Assembly (NCBI GenBank): GCA_030668025.1
Contig: DAOUUT010000043.1
Location: forward strand, 1 to 17,199
DNA: 17,199 nt
Reading direction: 5' to 3'
DNA from: Promethearchaeota archaeon
GTDB taxonomy: Archaea; Asgardarchaeota; Lokiarchaeia; Sigynarchaeales; SOKP01
Notes under the pieces: model-generated
The model's input: the letters and a program-made list of their open reading frames with translations, nothing else
Database searches by the model: none
Told to the model about the DNA's origin: nothing
Program-made: the position numbers and the translations under genes
Part shown: positions 7,968 through 15,548 of the stretch, piece by piece
Numbering within the stretch: position 1 is the first letter of the stretch
Layout: every line of letters begins with the position of its first letter

Positions 7968-8780
7968 TTAGTCTAAAAACTCTTTAATAGTTTGAACATA
8001 CTGTTTAAATTGCTCTCTCCGAATGCTATGACCTGCACCTTCAATTTTCACCCATTTTCCGGCTTTACTTACATCCATTACTTTCTGGGCTAACTTGTCT
8101 GATGTTATCCCTTTATCCGCGGTGATGAGTAGAATTGGACAAGAGATTTTATCAATTATTTCCTCCCATTTAAATTCATTTTTAAACATTTTAAATATTA
8201 AATTAGGATCCTTCTCCCTAAATTGAATTTTTGACTCTGCCCAGGGTTTTAAATCTTCGTCAGACCATGATGGAGTTTGCTTATGCCCTTTTTTTAATAA
8301 TTCTTCATATGTATTATTTAAAAATCGAGGTAATATTAATTTCATCGCAACTTTAAAGGAAGATCTTTTAATCGATGATATATCCCTCAAACTAAAGGCG
8401 GGATCTTCGAAAACAATCTTTTTAACAAGGTCGGGATTTTTCGCTGCTACTAAAGCAGCCGTATCAGCCCCCATAGAGTGACCAACTAACTGTATTTTAT
8501 CTACATTAAGGTTTTTAATTAGTAGAACAACATCATCTGCCATTGCTTCGTAAGTCCACGTTCCGTCAGATATATGAGTCAATCCATGTCCTCTAGCATC
8601 TGGTAAAATCACATCATAATCACTAGCTAACACACGACCAAGAGGTGTCCAACACAATCCGTTATCCATAACGCCATGAAGAAGTATTACAGGAGGTTTG
8701 TCCCCACCTGTTCGATAATAATGAATCTTATTTCCGTTATTAGTAACAAATTCAGATTTCCACTTTATAGTTCTACTCAA
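7968..8780 (-). CDS. alpha/beta-fold hydrolase
   Basis: Soluble serine hydrolase of the alpha/beta superfamily. The oxyanion-hole motif is H35-G36, followed by PDARGHG at 60-66. The nucleophile S102 sits in the GHSMG elbow, the acid is D222 (ITADKG), and the base is H251 (GAGHSIRRE). The triad is complete. At 270 residues it has a modest helical cap (about 125-205). There is no signal peptide or lipoprotein motif, so it acts in the cytoplasm. The substrate cannot be read: esterase, haloperoxidase-like and C-C hydrolase members look alike at this level. The TTG at 8780 is the only start in frame before a stop. A five-codon ATG frame (8794-8777) ends in a TGA overlapping it, as at mutL. It lies 75 bases downstream of the GTPase gene on the same strand. 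Confidence 0.92.
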   Translation of the reverse strand: MSRTIKWKSEFVTNNGNKIHYYRTGGDKPPVILLHGVMDNGLCWTPLGRVLASDYDVILPDARGHGLTHISDGTWTYEAMADDVVLLIKNLNVDKIQLVGHSMGADTAALVAAKNPDLVKKIVFEDPAFSLRDISSIKRSSFKVAMKLILPRFLNNTYEELLKKGHKQTPSWSDEDLKPWAESKIQFREKDPNLIFKMFKNEFKWEEIIDKISCPILLITADKGITSDKLAQKVMDVSKAGKWVKIEGAGHSIRREQFKQYVQTIKEFLD

Positions 8781-8855
8781 CCCAAAATATTCATTTTAAC
8801 ATAATTAGTTTAAAAGACGAAGGATTGGATTTATTCCCTATTAAAAATAGAGAAA

Positions 8856-9395
8856 TTAAAGCATACCAGCATTTTCCATCATTTTACGCGTGATATATTC
8901 GAAGAGATCTTCCACATTAACTCCTGTTTTAGAAGAGCACTCATATATACCTTGTAAATTGTGAGTTTTCGACAACTCAATAGCTTCAGCTGCTTCAACA
9001 GATCGTTTATCCTCAAGATCCAACTTTCCTCCAACCATAACTATAGGTATTTTTATTTGTTGGCCTCTCACATTTCTCTCAAAAATTGAGAGCCAATCTT
9101 TTAAGTTCTTTATACTTGTGTATCTTGAAATATCATACATAAAGAGCCCCCCATCAGCGCCTTTCGCAAAACTAGGTAAAAGAACTTTGAAGCGTTGCTC
9201 TCCAGCAAAATCCCATATTCGAACGACAACTTTTTTCCCTTCAATTTCGAATACCTTAATACTAAAATCTGCTCCAATCGTCATTTTTAAATCTTCATTG
9301 AATACTTTAGTAAGGTATCTTTGAACAAGAGTAGTTTTTCCGACACCTCCATCCCCAAATATGCAGAGTTTAAACGCACCATCTCGATCTGTCAT
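8856..9395 (-). CDS. Ras/Rab-like small GTPase with altered G3 and G4 motifs
   Basis: A complete 179-residue Ras-superfamily G domain, the class expanded in Asgard archaea. G1 is GDGGVGKTT at 14-22. G2 is T39 in MTIGADF, like the Rab TIGVDF switch I. G3 is W61-D62-F-A-G65-E66-Q67, where the usual order is G-Q-E, so the catalytic-glutamine position holds Glu. G4 is G123-K124-L-D126 instead of NKxD. G5 is S154-S155-K156. No C-terminal cysteine is present (it ends in ENAGML), so no prenyl anchor; it should be cytosolic or held by partners. The ATG at 9395 is about 22 bases from an AATATATT box, so the mRNA may be nearly leaderless. The hydrolase gene follows 75 bases later. The cellular process is unknown. 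Confidence 0.95.
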   Translation of the reverse strand: MTDRDGAFKLCIFGDGGVGKTTLVQRYLTKVFNEDLKMTIGADFSIKVFEIEGKKVVVRIWDFAGEQRFKVLLPSFAKGADGGLFMYDISRYTSIKNLKDWLSIFERNVRGQQIKIPIVMVGGKLDLEDKRSVEAAEAIELSKTHNLQGIYECSSKTGVNVEDLFEYITRKMMENAGML

Positions 9396-9410
9396 AATAC
9401 CAATCTTCTT

Positions 9411-9423
9411 TTAATATATTTTT
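9411..9423 (-). promoter_or_regulatory. probable TATA box of the small GTPase gene
   Basis: On the minus strand the stretch reads AAAAATATATTAA, centred about 22 bases before the GTPase ATG. That distance is close to the normal TATA-to-start spacing in archaea, suggesting a leaderless or very short-leader transcript. There is no strong BRE, so confidence is limited. Confidence 0.4.
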
Positions 9424-9647
9424 ATCCAATTACATACATTATATGATTTTATTTAATATTCGTGTATTTATAATTGTTGTATCGCCGATAGCGTTAATTT
9501 TAAAGCGAAATCCTTCTTTTCGTCGCTTCACTTTCACTTATAAAATCACATTAAAGTTTTTACTTCTATAGAATATAAAATAACTATAGTTTTTTATGTT
9601 TTTTACTTATATTTCTTTTCACGAAAAGATAAGAGGAATGAATAAAA

Positions 9648-10307
9648 ATGACAGACCAAATACTTGACCAATTTTTCTATAAAGACCAGAAATTAGACCT
9701 TGTTGGTATTGAAGGTAGTTCCTTAATAACAATTCAGGATTTTAATATAAAAACCCGTTCTGCCTCCTCGGCTTGCTGGCGTGGTTATGTAATGCGATAT
9801 GTTATTACTGATGGTCAATTGATCTTAGATGGGATTTGGTTTAAGCCCATTTCTGAAGAGCTCCCTAAAATAAATTGTATAGCCCCAGTACTCATTTCAA
9901 AAGAGAATGATCCTGGAATGGGGTGGTTTTTTACACATGCCTATAAAAAACTAAACAAGATAATCACCTTCAATGGAAGTATTTTGATAAAAAAACATTT
10001 AACGGATTCACAGTTCGGCCAGATGGGATTTATGAACACCAATGCCCATAGGATTGTACTAAAGTTTGATTTTGAAGATGGGATTATTGTAAATGTTGAA
10101 GATAAATCTGAACAAGTTGAAAAAGTGAGGGAAGAAGGGGATCCTAATGGATATCGGCCAGACTCTATGGCTCCAAAAGATTTAGATGATTGGATTATGA
10201 AGAGACTCTCTTTAAATCCACCTTCGGGTCAACTTAAAGGAACAACCATGGTAAAATCAGTAGAAGAAGAGATGTTGGATGAGTTAGATAGACTAAAAAA
10301 ATTATGA
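9648..10307 (+). CDS. hypothetical beta-rich protein with a CWRGY motif
   Basis: 219 residues, function not recognised. The first half alternates short hydrophobic strands. It carries SACWRGYVMRYVITDGQLIL around 41-60, with C43-W44-R45-G46-Y47, a pattern seen in uncharacterised bacterial proteins (from memory, unverified). A second pattern, ITFNGSILIKKHL (about 105-117) followed by the strand IVLKFDFEDGIIVNV (about 136-150), suggests a beta-sandwich. The C-terminus (about 160-219) is acidic and helical (VEEEMLDELDRLKKL). No signal peptide, membrane segment or catalytic motif. The start at 9648 has GAGG at 9633-9636, 11 bases upstream; an ATG at 9638 is out of frame. It stands alone between the divergent GTPase gene and the acyl-CoA synthetase gene, with 141 bases before the latter. 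Confidence 0.78.
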   Translation: MTDQILDQFFYKDQKLDLVGIEGSSLITIQDFNIKTRSASSACWRGYVMRYVITDGQLILDGIWFKPISEELPKINCIAPVLISKENDPGMGWFFTHAYKKLNKIITFNGSILIKKHLTDSQFGQMGFMNTNAHRIVLKFDFEDGIIVNVEDKSEQVEKVREEGDPNGYRPDSMAPKDLDDWIMKRLSLNPPSGQLKGTTMVKSVEEEMLDELDRLKKL

Positions 10308-10448
10308 TTATATATAAATCAAACCTTATAAGATTAAAAATTACAATATTAACATTAGGTTTTGTAATAATTCCTCCCTACTTAAGTATAGTTTTATCTA
10401 ATATACAGAACAAAAACAATAAATAACATATTATATAAAAGTAAAATT

Positions 10449-12089
10449 ATGTCAGATAAAAAAATTTATTACAAACATTGGCCAGAGGGTGTTCCAAAAA
10501 AAGTTGACATCCCAAATAAAACATTAATTGATTTTCTTGAAGATTCTGTGAACACTTACCCAGATAATATTGTAACATATTTCATGGGGTTCGAACTCAC
10601 ATATACTATGTTGCTTGATATTGTTTACCGAGTTGCGACTAAATTAACCGAACGGGGCATTAAGAAAGGTGATTGTGTTGCAATCCAATTTACTAATAAC
10701 CCCGCATTCATAGCTTACTATTATGGTATTTTAAAAATAGGGGGCGTAGTTACGCCAATCTCACCTTTGTTTAAGAAATTAGAGATTAAACGACAGCTAA
10801 TCGATAGCGATGCAAAGGTATATATTGGTTGGGAGGGCTTTATGGGGCTGGTAGATCCTATAATTAACGATACTGGAGTAACACACAAGTTTTATAGCAA
10901 TTTAGGCCCTTATCTAAGTCCAGATCCTATGGCTCCACCTGAATTTTCAATGGAAGGAGAACCCTCTTTTGAAGATTTAATAAGAGAAACTCTACCAAAC
11001 CCACCTGTAGTTGAAATCACTCGAGACGATTTAGCTCAGCTACAATATACTGGTGGAACAACGGGGTTCCCAAAAGGAGCAATGTTGACACACGGAAGTA
11101 TTGCTGCAAACATTTTTCAAGCTGAAGCATGGTTTGTTGAAAAAGAATTAGGAAAAGAAGTTTTACTCGCAGCTTTACCATTTTACCATATATATATGGG
11201 GTTTATGATGAACATGTGCATCCATAACGGGTGGAAATTAGCGTGCGTATTCAACCCTAGAGAGGCTCACGAAGTTATCGAAGTCATCGAAGCGACTAAT
11301 GTTACCGTCTTTCCAGGGGTCGCTGCAATTTACAACAATTTAAACATTTACAAAGGAATTCAAAATCATGACTTGTCTAGCATAAAGTATTGCTTGAGCT
11401 CAGCAGGACCACTTCCAGAGGATGTAAGAAAAACATTTGAAGAGCTAACAGGATCAAAACTTCGAGAAGCATACGGCTTAACAGAAATGTCTCCAGCCGT
11501 TACCGCAAACCCATTTGAAGGCAAATTGAAACTGGGCACAATTGGAATGCCATTTCCAAATACGGAAGTAAAAATTTGTGACACTGAAGGTAACACGCTA
11601 GGAATCGGAGAAGTAGGGGAATTAGTAACAAGAGGACCGCAAATGATGAGGGGATATTATAAACATGAAGAGGAAACTAAAAATACGATTAAAGACGGTT
11701 GGTTATGGACGGGAGATTTAGCTTTAATGGATGAAGACGGATATTTTGTCATAAAAGATAGGTTAAAGAACTTGATCAAGTATAAAGGACATTCAGTTTA
11801 TCCCACTGAAGTAGAAGATCTCTTATATTATCACGAAGCCATTCAAGAATGTGGAGTTATTGGAATAATAGATGACAAAGGAAATGAAAACATTAAAGCA
11901 TATATCGTACTGAAGGAAGAATATAAGGACAAGGGAATCAACGAGCAAGACATCATTAACTGGGCAAAAGAAAATATGGCAGGCGACAAATATCCACGAT
12001 TCATACAATTTATTGATGAAATTCCAAAAACAATAGTGGGAAAAGTACTTCATCGCGAATTGAAAGATTTAGAAGGTCAAAAAAAGTAA
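10449..12089 (+). CDS. AMP-forming acyl-CoA synthetase (FadD-like)
   Basis: Adenylate-forming ligase that activates a carboxylic acid with ATP and joins it to coenzyme A. Motifs occur in the expected order. The P-loop is TGGTTGFPKG at 201-210. The adenine/acyl motif is YGLTEMSP at 342-349. WTGDLALMDEDGYFVIKDRLKNLIKYKGHSVYPTEVE contains the ribose-binding Asp and the hinge. The catalytic lysine is K532 in PKTIVGKVLHREL. The 546 residues match the long/medium-chain class. The substrate is not decided by visible residues; fatty acids are most likely. In an archaeon this could serve fatty-acid uptake or beta-oxidation rather than membrane lipid synthesis. No beta-oxidation genes are in the window. 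The ATG start has no clear ribosome-binding site. Confidence 0.93.
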   Translation: MSDKKIYYKHWPEGVPKKVDIPNKTLIDFLEDSVNTYPDNIVTYFMGFELTYTMLLDIVYRVATKLTERGIKKGDCVAIQFTNNPAFIAYYYGILKIGGVVTPISPLFKKLEIKRQLIDSDAKVYIGWEGFMGLVDPIINDTGVTHKFYSNLGPYLSPDPMAPPEFSMEGEPSFEDLIRETLPNPPVVEITRDDLAQLQYTGGTTGFPKGAMLTHGSIAANIFQAEAWFVEKELGKEVLLAALPFYHIYMGFMMNMCIHNGWKLACVFNPREAHEVIEVIEATNVTVFPGVAAIYNNLNIYKGIQNHDLSSIKYCLSSAGPLPEDVRKTFEELTGSKLREAYGLTEMSPAVTANPFEGKLKLGTIGMPFPNTEVKICDTEGNTLGIGEVGELVTRGPQMMRGYYKHEEETKNTIKDGWLWTGDLALMDEDGYFVIKDRLKNLIKYKGHSVYPTEVEDLLYYHEAIQECGVIGIIDDKGNENIKAYIVLKEEYKDKGINEQDIINWAKENMAGDKYPRFIQFIDEIPKTIVGKVLHRELKDLEGQKK

Positions 12090-12227
12090 TTCTATTAATT
12101 AAATTTTCTTTCAAAATTTTTTCTTATATCTATATCTATTTTAAAAATATTTGCGTTTAGTCATCTTTATTTATAAGAAATTATCCAATTGTTTTTTAAT
12201 AACCTCTTTTTAATCCTAAATATAACT

Positions 12228-12689
12228 ATGGAGAAAGCAACATTTGGAGCAGGCTGTTTTTGGGGCATAGAAGAAAAATTTCGAAAGACTAATGGCATTA
12301 TTTCGACAAAAGTAGGCTACAGCGGTGGAAGTATGAAAAATCCGACTTATAAAGACGTGTGTTCGAGCGAAACTGGGCACGCCGAAGTAGTTAAAATTGT
12401 TTACGATCCTTCTATTGTGTCGTACGAAGAATTGTTAAATTTTTTTTGGAGCATCCACGATCCAACGAGCCTTAATCGACAAGGATGGGATATTGGCTCT
12501 CAATATATGTCTGTCATATTTTATCACAACGAAGAACAGAAAAAAATCGCCCTCCTGGCAAAACAAAATCTTGAAAAAGCTGGAACATATAAAAAACCAA
12601 TAGTTACGGAAATTAAACCAGTCTCAGAATTTTTTATAGCGGAAGAATATCACCAGCGTTATATGGAAAAAAATCAAAGAACTCGTTAA
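12228..12689 (+). CDS. msrA: peptide methionine-S-sulfoxide reductase MsrA
   Basis: Repairs oxidised methionine by reducing the S-sulfoxide, using a catalytic cysteine regenerated by thioredoxin-like partners. The active-site motif GCFWGIE begins at G9 with nucleophile C10. It is followed by VGYSGG, the GHAEVV strand (about 60-65), the FWSIHDPTSLNRQGWDIGSQYMSVIFYH block and the closing AEEYHQRYM. No obvious resolving-cysteine pair lies at the C-terminus. The protein is 153 residues from the ATG at 12228, which places the motif at the usual distance; an in-frame TTG 39 bases upstream would add a hydrophobic stretch not expected in the family. No Shine-Dalgarno is present. No msrB neighbour. 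Confidence 0.96.
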   Translation: MEKATFGAGCFWGIEEKFRKTNGIISTKVGYSGGSMKNPTYKDVCSSETGHAEVVKIVYDPSIVSYEELLNFFWSIHDPTSLNRQGWDIGSQYMSVIFYHNEEQKKIALLAKQNLEKAGTYKKPIVTEIKPVSEFFIAEEYHQRYMEKNQRTR

Positions 12690-12717
12690 GTCTTTGAAAA
12701 AGTGAGTTAATGGAAAA

Positions 12718-12990
12718 TTATTTCAACGCTCTAATATTTGTCATTAATCTATCTCTGTGTCTGTCCCACATCCTATCGACTATTTTCTCTACTGCTTTTC
12801 TAGCTATTTTTTTCGCTATGTACCTATTCATCAACGATTTAAGTTTACTCATTACTTTTTCAACTATTAGAGTTTTTATTAACGCCTCTAACGATTGATC
12901 TTCTGAAGCTTTTTCGATTAGCCTTATTATTGCTTTTTCGACAACTAAATCAATTTTTTCTCTTAATTCGGGGGAAATTGTATCAGACAA
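12718..12990 (-). CDS. small all-helical basic protein of unknown function
   Basis: 90 residues, not recognised. It is almost entirely helical and amphipathic, acidic at the start (SPELREKIDLVVEKAIIRLIEKASEDQ) and strongly basic towards the end (NRYIAKKIARKAVEKIVDRMWDRHRDRL). It has no cysteines or membrane segments. The start is TTG at 12990. It is backed by AGGTG seven bases upstream (on + at about 12998-13002) and an in-frame stop just before it, so this is a convincing short gene. It is convergent with msrA, with 28 bases between the stops. A nucleic-acid-binding or oligomeric role is possible but not shown. Confidence 0.7.
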   Translation of the reverse strand: MSDTISPELREKIDLVVEKAIIRLIEKASEDQSLEALIKTLIVEKVMSKLKSLMNRYIAKKIARKAVEKIVDRMWDRHRDRLMTNIRALK

Positions 12991-13128
12991 TTCGCTACAC
13001 CTTTAATTTTCTTTATAAATTGAATATAAACGATTCAAATATTAAATCAAATAACTTCTATAAAAAATTAGGCAAATCATAACCAATTAATAATTACGCT
13101 TTTTTTATGAATTAACTTTATTTATTTT

Positions 13129-14316
13129 ATGCTAAATCATCGATTAATAAATCCGCCCCGCGGACCCGAAAAGTTTGTTAAGGCTGCAATAACATTTTTA
13201 CAGAAGTACGCGAAGGATAAAAAAGTTTTTTGCGCCCTTTCTGGAGGGATCGACAGTTCTGCGACTTATCTTTTGCTTAAAGAAGCAAACATCAATACAA
13301 TTCCGGTCTTTATCGATCATGGACTTATGCGAATAATTAGGGGGGTCGAAGAAAGAGAAAACATTAAAAATCTATTTCCAGAAGTTATGGTGGTAGATAT
13401 CAGGGATAAATTTCTTCCTAAAATTTTTGGAGAAGAGGATGCCGAAGTAAAAAGAAAATTATTCAAAGAGGGTTACTCAGATACAATTAACAAAGTCATT
13501 AAAGAAGAAAAATGCGACCTACTATCTGATGGTACCATTTTACCAGATATTGAAGAAAGCTTTGGTGTTAAAATCTCAGATTTAAAAGAAACTATGTCTT
13601 TAAAGGAGGAAATCTCTTTAAAAAACAAAAATATTCGAGGATTTGTTAAAAGTCAACATAATTTAGAAATTGAATACGATGTAGGGGCAACGGTACAACC
13701 TGTAGCAAGCCTTACGAAACCTGAAGTTAGAAAAGTTCTCGAGTATTTTAAAATGCCTAGCGAATTGGTTTATCGGAAAGCTTTTCCAGGTCCAGCGCTC
13801 TCGGCTCGTATTATTGGTCCGGTCACTTCAGAAAATTTGAAATTTGAAAAAAAAGTCCATGATATTGTTGAATCAACTATTAACGATTATTACACTGAAA
13901 AATTTGGCAAACCTATGATAATTAACGATAAGGGAGAGCAGGAACCATTTCAAGCGTTTGCAGCGACAACCACAGATGTGCTATTAAGAAAAGTAACCGG
14001 GATTATTAATGGTCAAAGGACCTACGAAGTTCCTTTATCGATTAAAGGTGAATGGGATTTTGAAAAATTAGTACATTTTTCTTCACAAATAAAGGGATAT
14101 GCCAGAATACTTTACGAGCTTTACGAAAGTCACGAAGGAATTTACGATGTCATTATTCGATCTATCAATTCCATCGACGCAAGAACGGCAAGCGTTACAA
14201 ATTTACCAATCGATTTAATTGAAGAAATAAAATATAAATTGCTTGAAATCCCTGATACAAAAAATATCTATTTTGACATCACTCCCAAACCCCCGGCAAC
14301 AATCGAATATGTGTAA
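13129..14316 (+). CDS. GMP synthase-like ATP pyrophosphatase (divergent GuaA synthetase subunit)
   Basis: PP-loop enzyme related to the ATP-pyrophosphatase part of GMP synthase, which adenylates XMP before amination. The PP-loop SGGIDSS is at 38-44. Family blocks follow, but altered: SDGTILPDIEES (S133-D134-G-T) where GuaA has QGTxxPDxxES, K174-S-Q-H-N178 where it has KSHHNVGG, and AFPGPALS at 218-225 where it has PFPGPGL. The C-terminal DITPKPPATIEYV matches the GMP synthase end closely. At 395 residues it is about 85 longer than the archaeal GuaA-B subunit, with an extra segment around 145-170 and another near 250-270. No glutaminase subunit is nearby. It could be a true GMP synthase of an unusual lineage or a paralogue acting on a different substrate; the family is sure, the exact reaction is not. 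Confidence 0.85.
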   Translation: MLNHRLINPPRGPEKFVKAAITFLQKYAKDKKVFCALSGGIDSSATYLLLKEANINTIPVFIDHGLMRIIRGVEERENIKNLFPEVMVVDIRDKFLPKIFGEEDAEVKRKLFKEGYSDTINKVIKEEKCDLLSDGTILPDIEESFGVKISDLKETMSLKEEISLKNKNIRGFVKSQHNLEIEYDVGATVQPVASLTKPEVRKVLEYFKMPSELVYRKAFPGPALSARIIGPVTSENLKFEKKVHDIVESTINDYYTEKFGKPMIINDKGEQEPFQAFAATTTDVLLRKVTGIINGQRTYEVPLSIKGEWDFEKLVHFSSQIKGYARILYELYESHEGIYDVIIRSINSIDARTASVTNLPIDLIEEIKYKLLEIPDTKNIYFDITPKPPATIEYV

Positions 14317-14343
14317 ATTTTCTTTTTTTTAAGTTTTTTTTTA
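14317..14343 (+). terminator. T-rich terminator after the GMP synthase-like gene
   Basis: Directly after the stop codon come T-runs of eight and nine bases separated by AAG. No hairpin is needed for archaeal termination at such tracts. This is the clearest terminator-like run on the + strand of the window. Confidence 0.55.
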
Positions 14344-14662
14344 TATTTGTGTTCTAAAAGAGAGAACTATGTAAAGTATTAGATTACTAAAATTGTTCTT
14401 TTTAAAAAAATTGATCCCATAAATATCTACTTTTTCTTTATTTTACAGAAAGATTCGATCAAAAAAGTTAATATTGACGAAATTCGTTATCAATTTATTA
14501 TAATTTTGATTATCACCACACCTAAAGATTGTTTTATTTCCAATTTCGATATTTTTCTTTTTATTATTTCAATATTTTCATTTATGGTATTCGTCAGCGT
14601 CATTAGGAAGCTTTACATTTGATGATCGTGAACTGACACGAAATAGTCGAAAATAGTAATCA
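14344..14662. other. non-coding stretch before the 100-residue gene
   Basis: The gap between the GMP synthase-like gene and the next gene (377 bases in all) holds no supported gene. A frame on + from 14383 to 14622 is open for 79 codons but has no usable start until near its end. A near-direct repeat of CGAAA(A)TAGT lies at about 14639-14657, just before the TATA box. No RNA gene was recognised. Confidence 0.4.
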
Positions 14663-14670
14663 TTTAAATA
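14663..14670 (+). promoter_or_regulatory. TATA box (TTTAAATA)
   Basis: An exact match to the archaeal TTTAWATA consensus. Its centre is about 27 bases before the GTG at 14694 and 39 before the ATG at 14706. This predicts a transcript that starts at or just before the gene, i.e. leaderless or with a leader of about 12 bases. Confidence 0.6.
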
Positions 14671-14693
14671 TTCAGATTTATTATTGTATCATA

Positions 14694-14996
14694 GTGATTA
14701 AAAAAATGCCTCAAACAAATTTTACGAATGGTAGTGTAGAAAAAGCCGAGAAGAATTTCCACGATATTAAGGAGTCCATTAAGGGATTGTACGACATCCT
14801 AAACATTGGCCTTGCTGATAAAGATGATCAAATTTATTACGAAGCGGGCAAGGAAAACATAGTCGGGTTATATAAAAACATTATTGAACTAGTGTTAAAC
14901 GATTATGGTTTAAGGAAAGTCGTTAAAAAGATAAGAGATTCCGACATTGAGCTCGATATCGTTTTGAACGAGATTTTAGTAGAGAAAGAATTATAA
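14694..14996 (+). CDS. small helical protein of unknown function
   Basis: 100 residues from the GTG at 14694, or 96 from the in-frame ATG at 14706; the TATA spacing fits either. Not recognised. The protein is acidic and predicted all-helical, with a GLYDILNIGLADKDDQIYYEAGKENIVGLYKNIIELVLNDYGLRKVV core (about 32-78) that has regular hydrophobic spacing and could form a helical bundle. There are no cysteines, membrane segments or enzyme motifs. The gene stands alone, with 150 bases of non-coding DNA before the convergent four-cysteine gene. Codon use resembles its neighbours, and the well-placed TATA box supports it being real. Confidence 0.7.
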   Translation: MIKKMPQTNFTNGSVEKAEKNFHDIKESIKGLYDILNIGLADKDDQIYYEAGKENIVGLYKNIIELVLNDYGLRKVVKKIRDSDIELDIVLNEILVEKEL

Positions 14997-15149
14997 TCTT
15001 TTTCTAATCTTAGGTTTTAACTACTTAGTATTTGCATTTCGTTACTTTTAAAAGTACAATCTATACCATGAATGCTTAAATTAAGACTTGGATTTATCTG
15101 ATTTTTAAAAATTTGATACAATTCTTGGTTTCAGGAGTTTAGATTTTAA

Positions 15150-15323
15150 TTAGTGCAAGATTTTGGTTGAGGATTTTAATCTTTTAAATTTGGAATCGTA
15201 ATCAGGGCAAAGTTTATAATCCGGAAAATAGCATAAACTTTCACCTTTGGGAAGGTTACACGTGTGTGAAAATGGACACGATATAATGTAGCTTTTTGAG
15301 CTAAAATTTACCTCGCTAATCAT
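15150..15323 (-). CDS. 57-residue four-cysteine protein (CPF...CPDY)
   Basis: A short gene read directly from the minus strand. It starts at the ATG at 15323 and ends in TAA at 15150. Cysteines are at 16, 22, 31 and 39, in CPFSHTC, LCYFPDY and LCPDY contexts: the pattern C-x5-C-x8-C-x7-C with Pro or aromatic residues beside each Cys. It should bind one zinc ion or an iron-sulfur cluster. The last 15 residues are basic. The coding case rests on the ordered Cys/Pro/aromatic pattern; no named family is claimed. It lies about 225 bases downstream of, and on the same strand as, the Lrp/AsnC gene, and faces the array of eight-cysteine genes across the regulator. Confidence 0.75.
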   Translation of the reverse strand: MISEVNFSSKSYIISCPFSHTCNLPKGESLCYFPDYKLCPDYDSKFKRLKSSTKILH

Positions 15324-15513
15324 TATATTATCAACTTTTTAATATTTTTAAATGAAAATATTATTTCTTTATGTCCGATATATCATCCCAAAATAATTAA
15401 AAAAAAGTGACTGTGGAAAATTATTAATTTGTTAGGGTTAAGGTTTTAGAATTTTAATGCCTTTACCTTTTTCCCCATTTTTCAAGTAGAAACTAAGTTA
15501 ATTTTTTCGTTTA

Positions 15514-15547
15514 GATTTAAAAAAAGAATAGTAAAAAGTATTTTTTT
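15514..15547 (-). terminator. T-tracts downstream of the Lrp/AsnC gene
   Basis: On the minus strand, after the Lrp/AsnC stop, the transcript would meet T5 (from 15533-15537) and T7 (from 15519-15525). This is consistent with archaeal T-tract termination. Read-through to the four-cysteine gene is still possible. Confidence 0.35.
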
Positions 15548-15548
15548 G

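Noticed and set aside
11366..11596. Minus-strand frame inside the acyl-CoA synthetase gene
   Set aside because: Antisense to conserved AMP-binding motifs; no independent support.
12710..12898. Plus-strand frame of 62 codons between msrA and the GMP synthase-like gene
   Set aside because: Antisense to the 90-residue helical gene, which has a good ribosome-binding site; the hydrophobic product is an artefact of that overlap.
14383..14622. 79-codon open frame in the gap after the GMP synthase-like gene
   Set aside because: No ATG, GTG or TTG near its beginning; composition is Ile/Phe/Lys-rich as expected of random AT-rich DNA.
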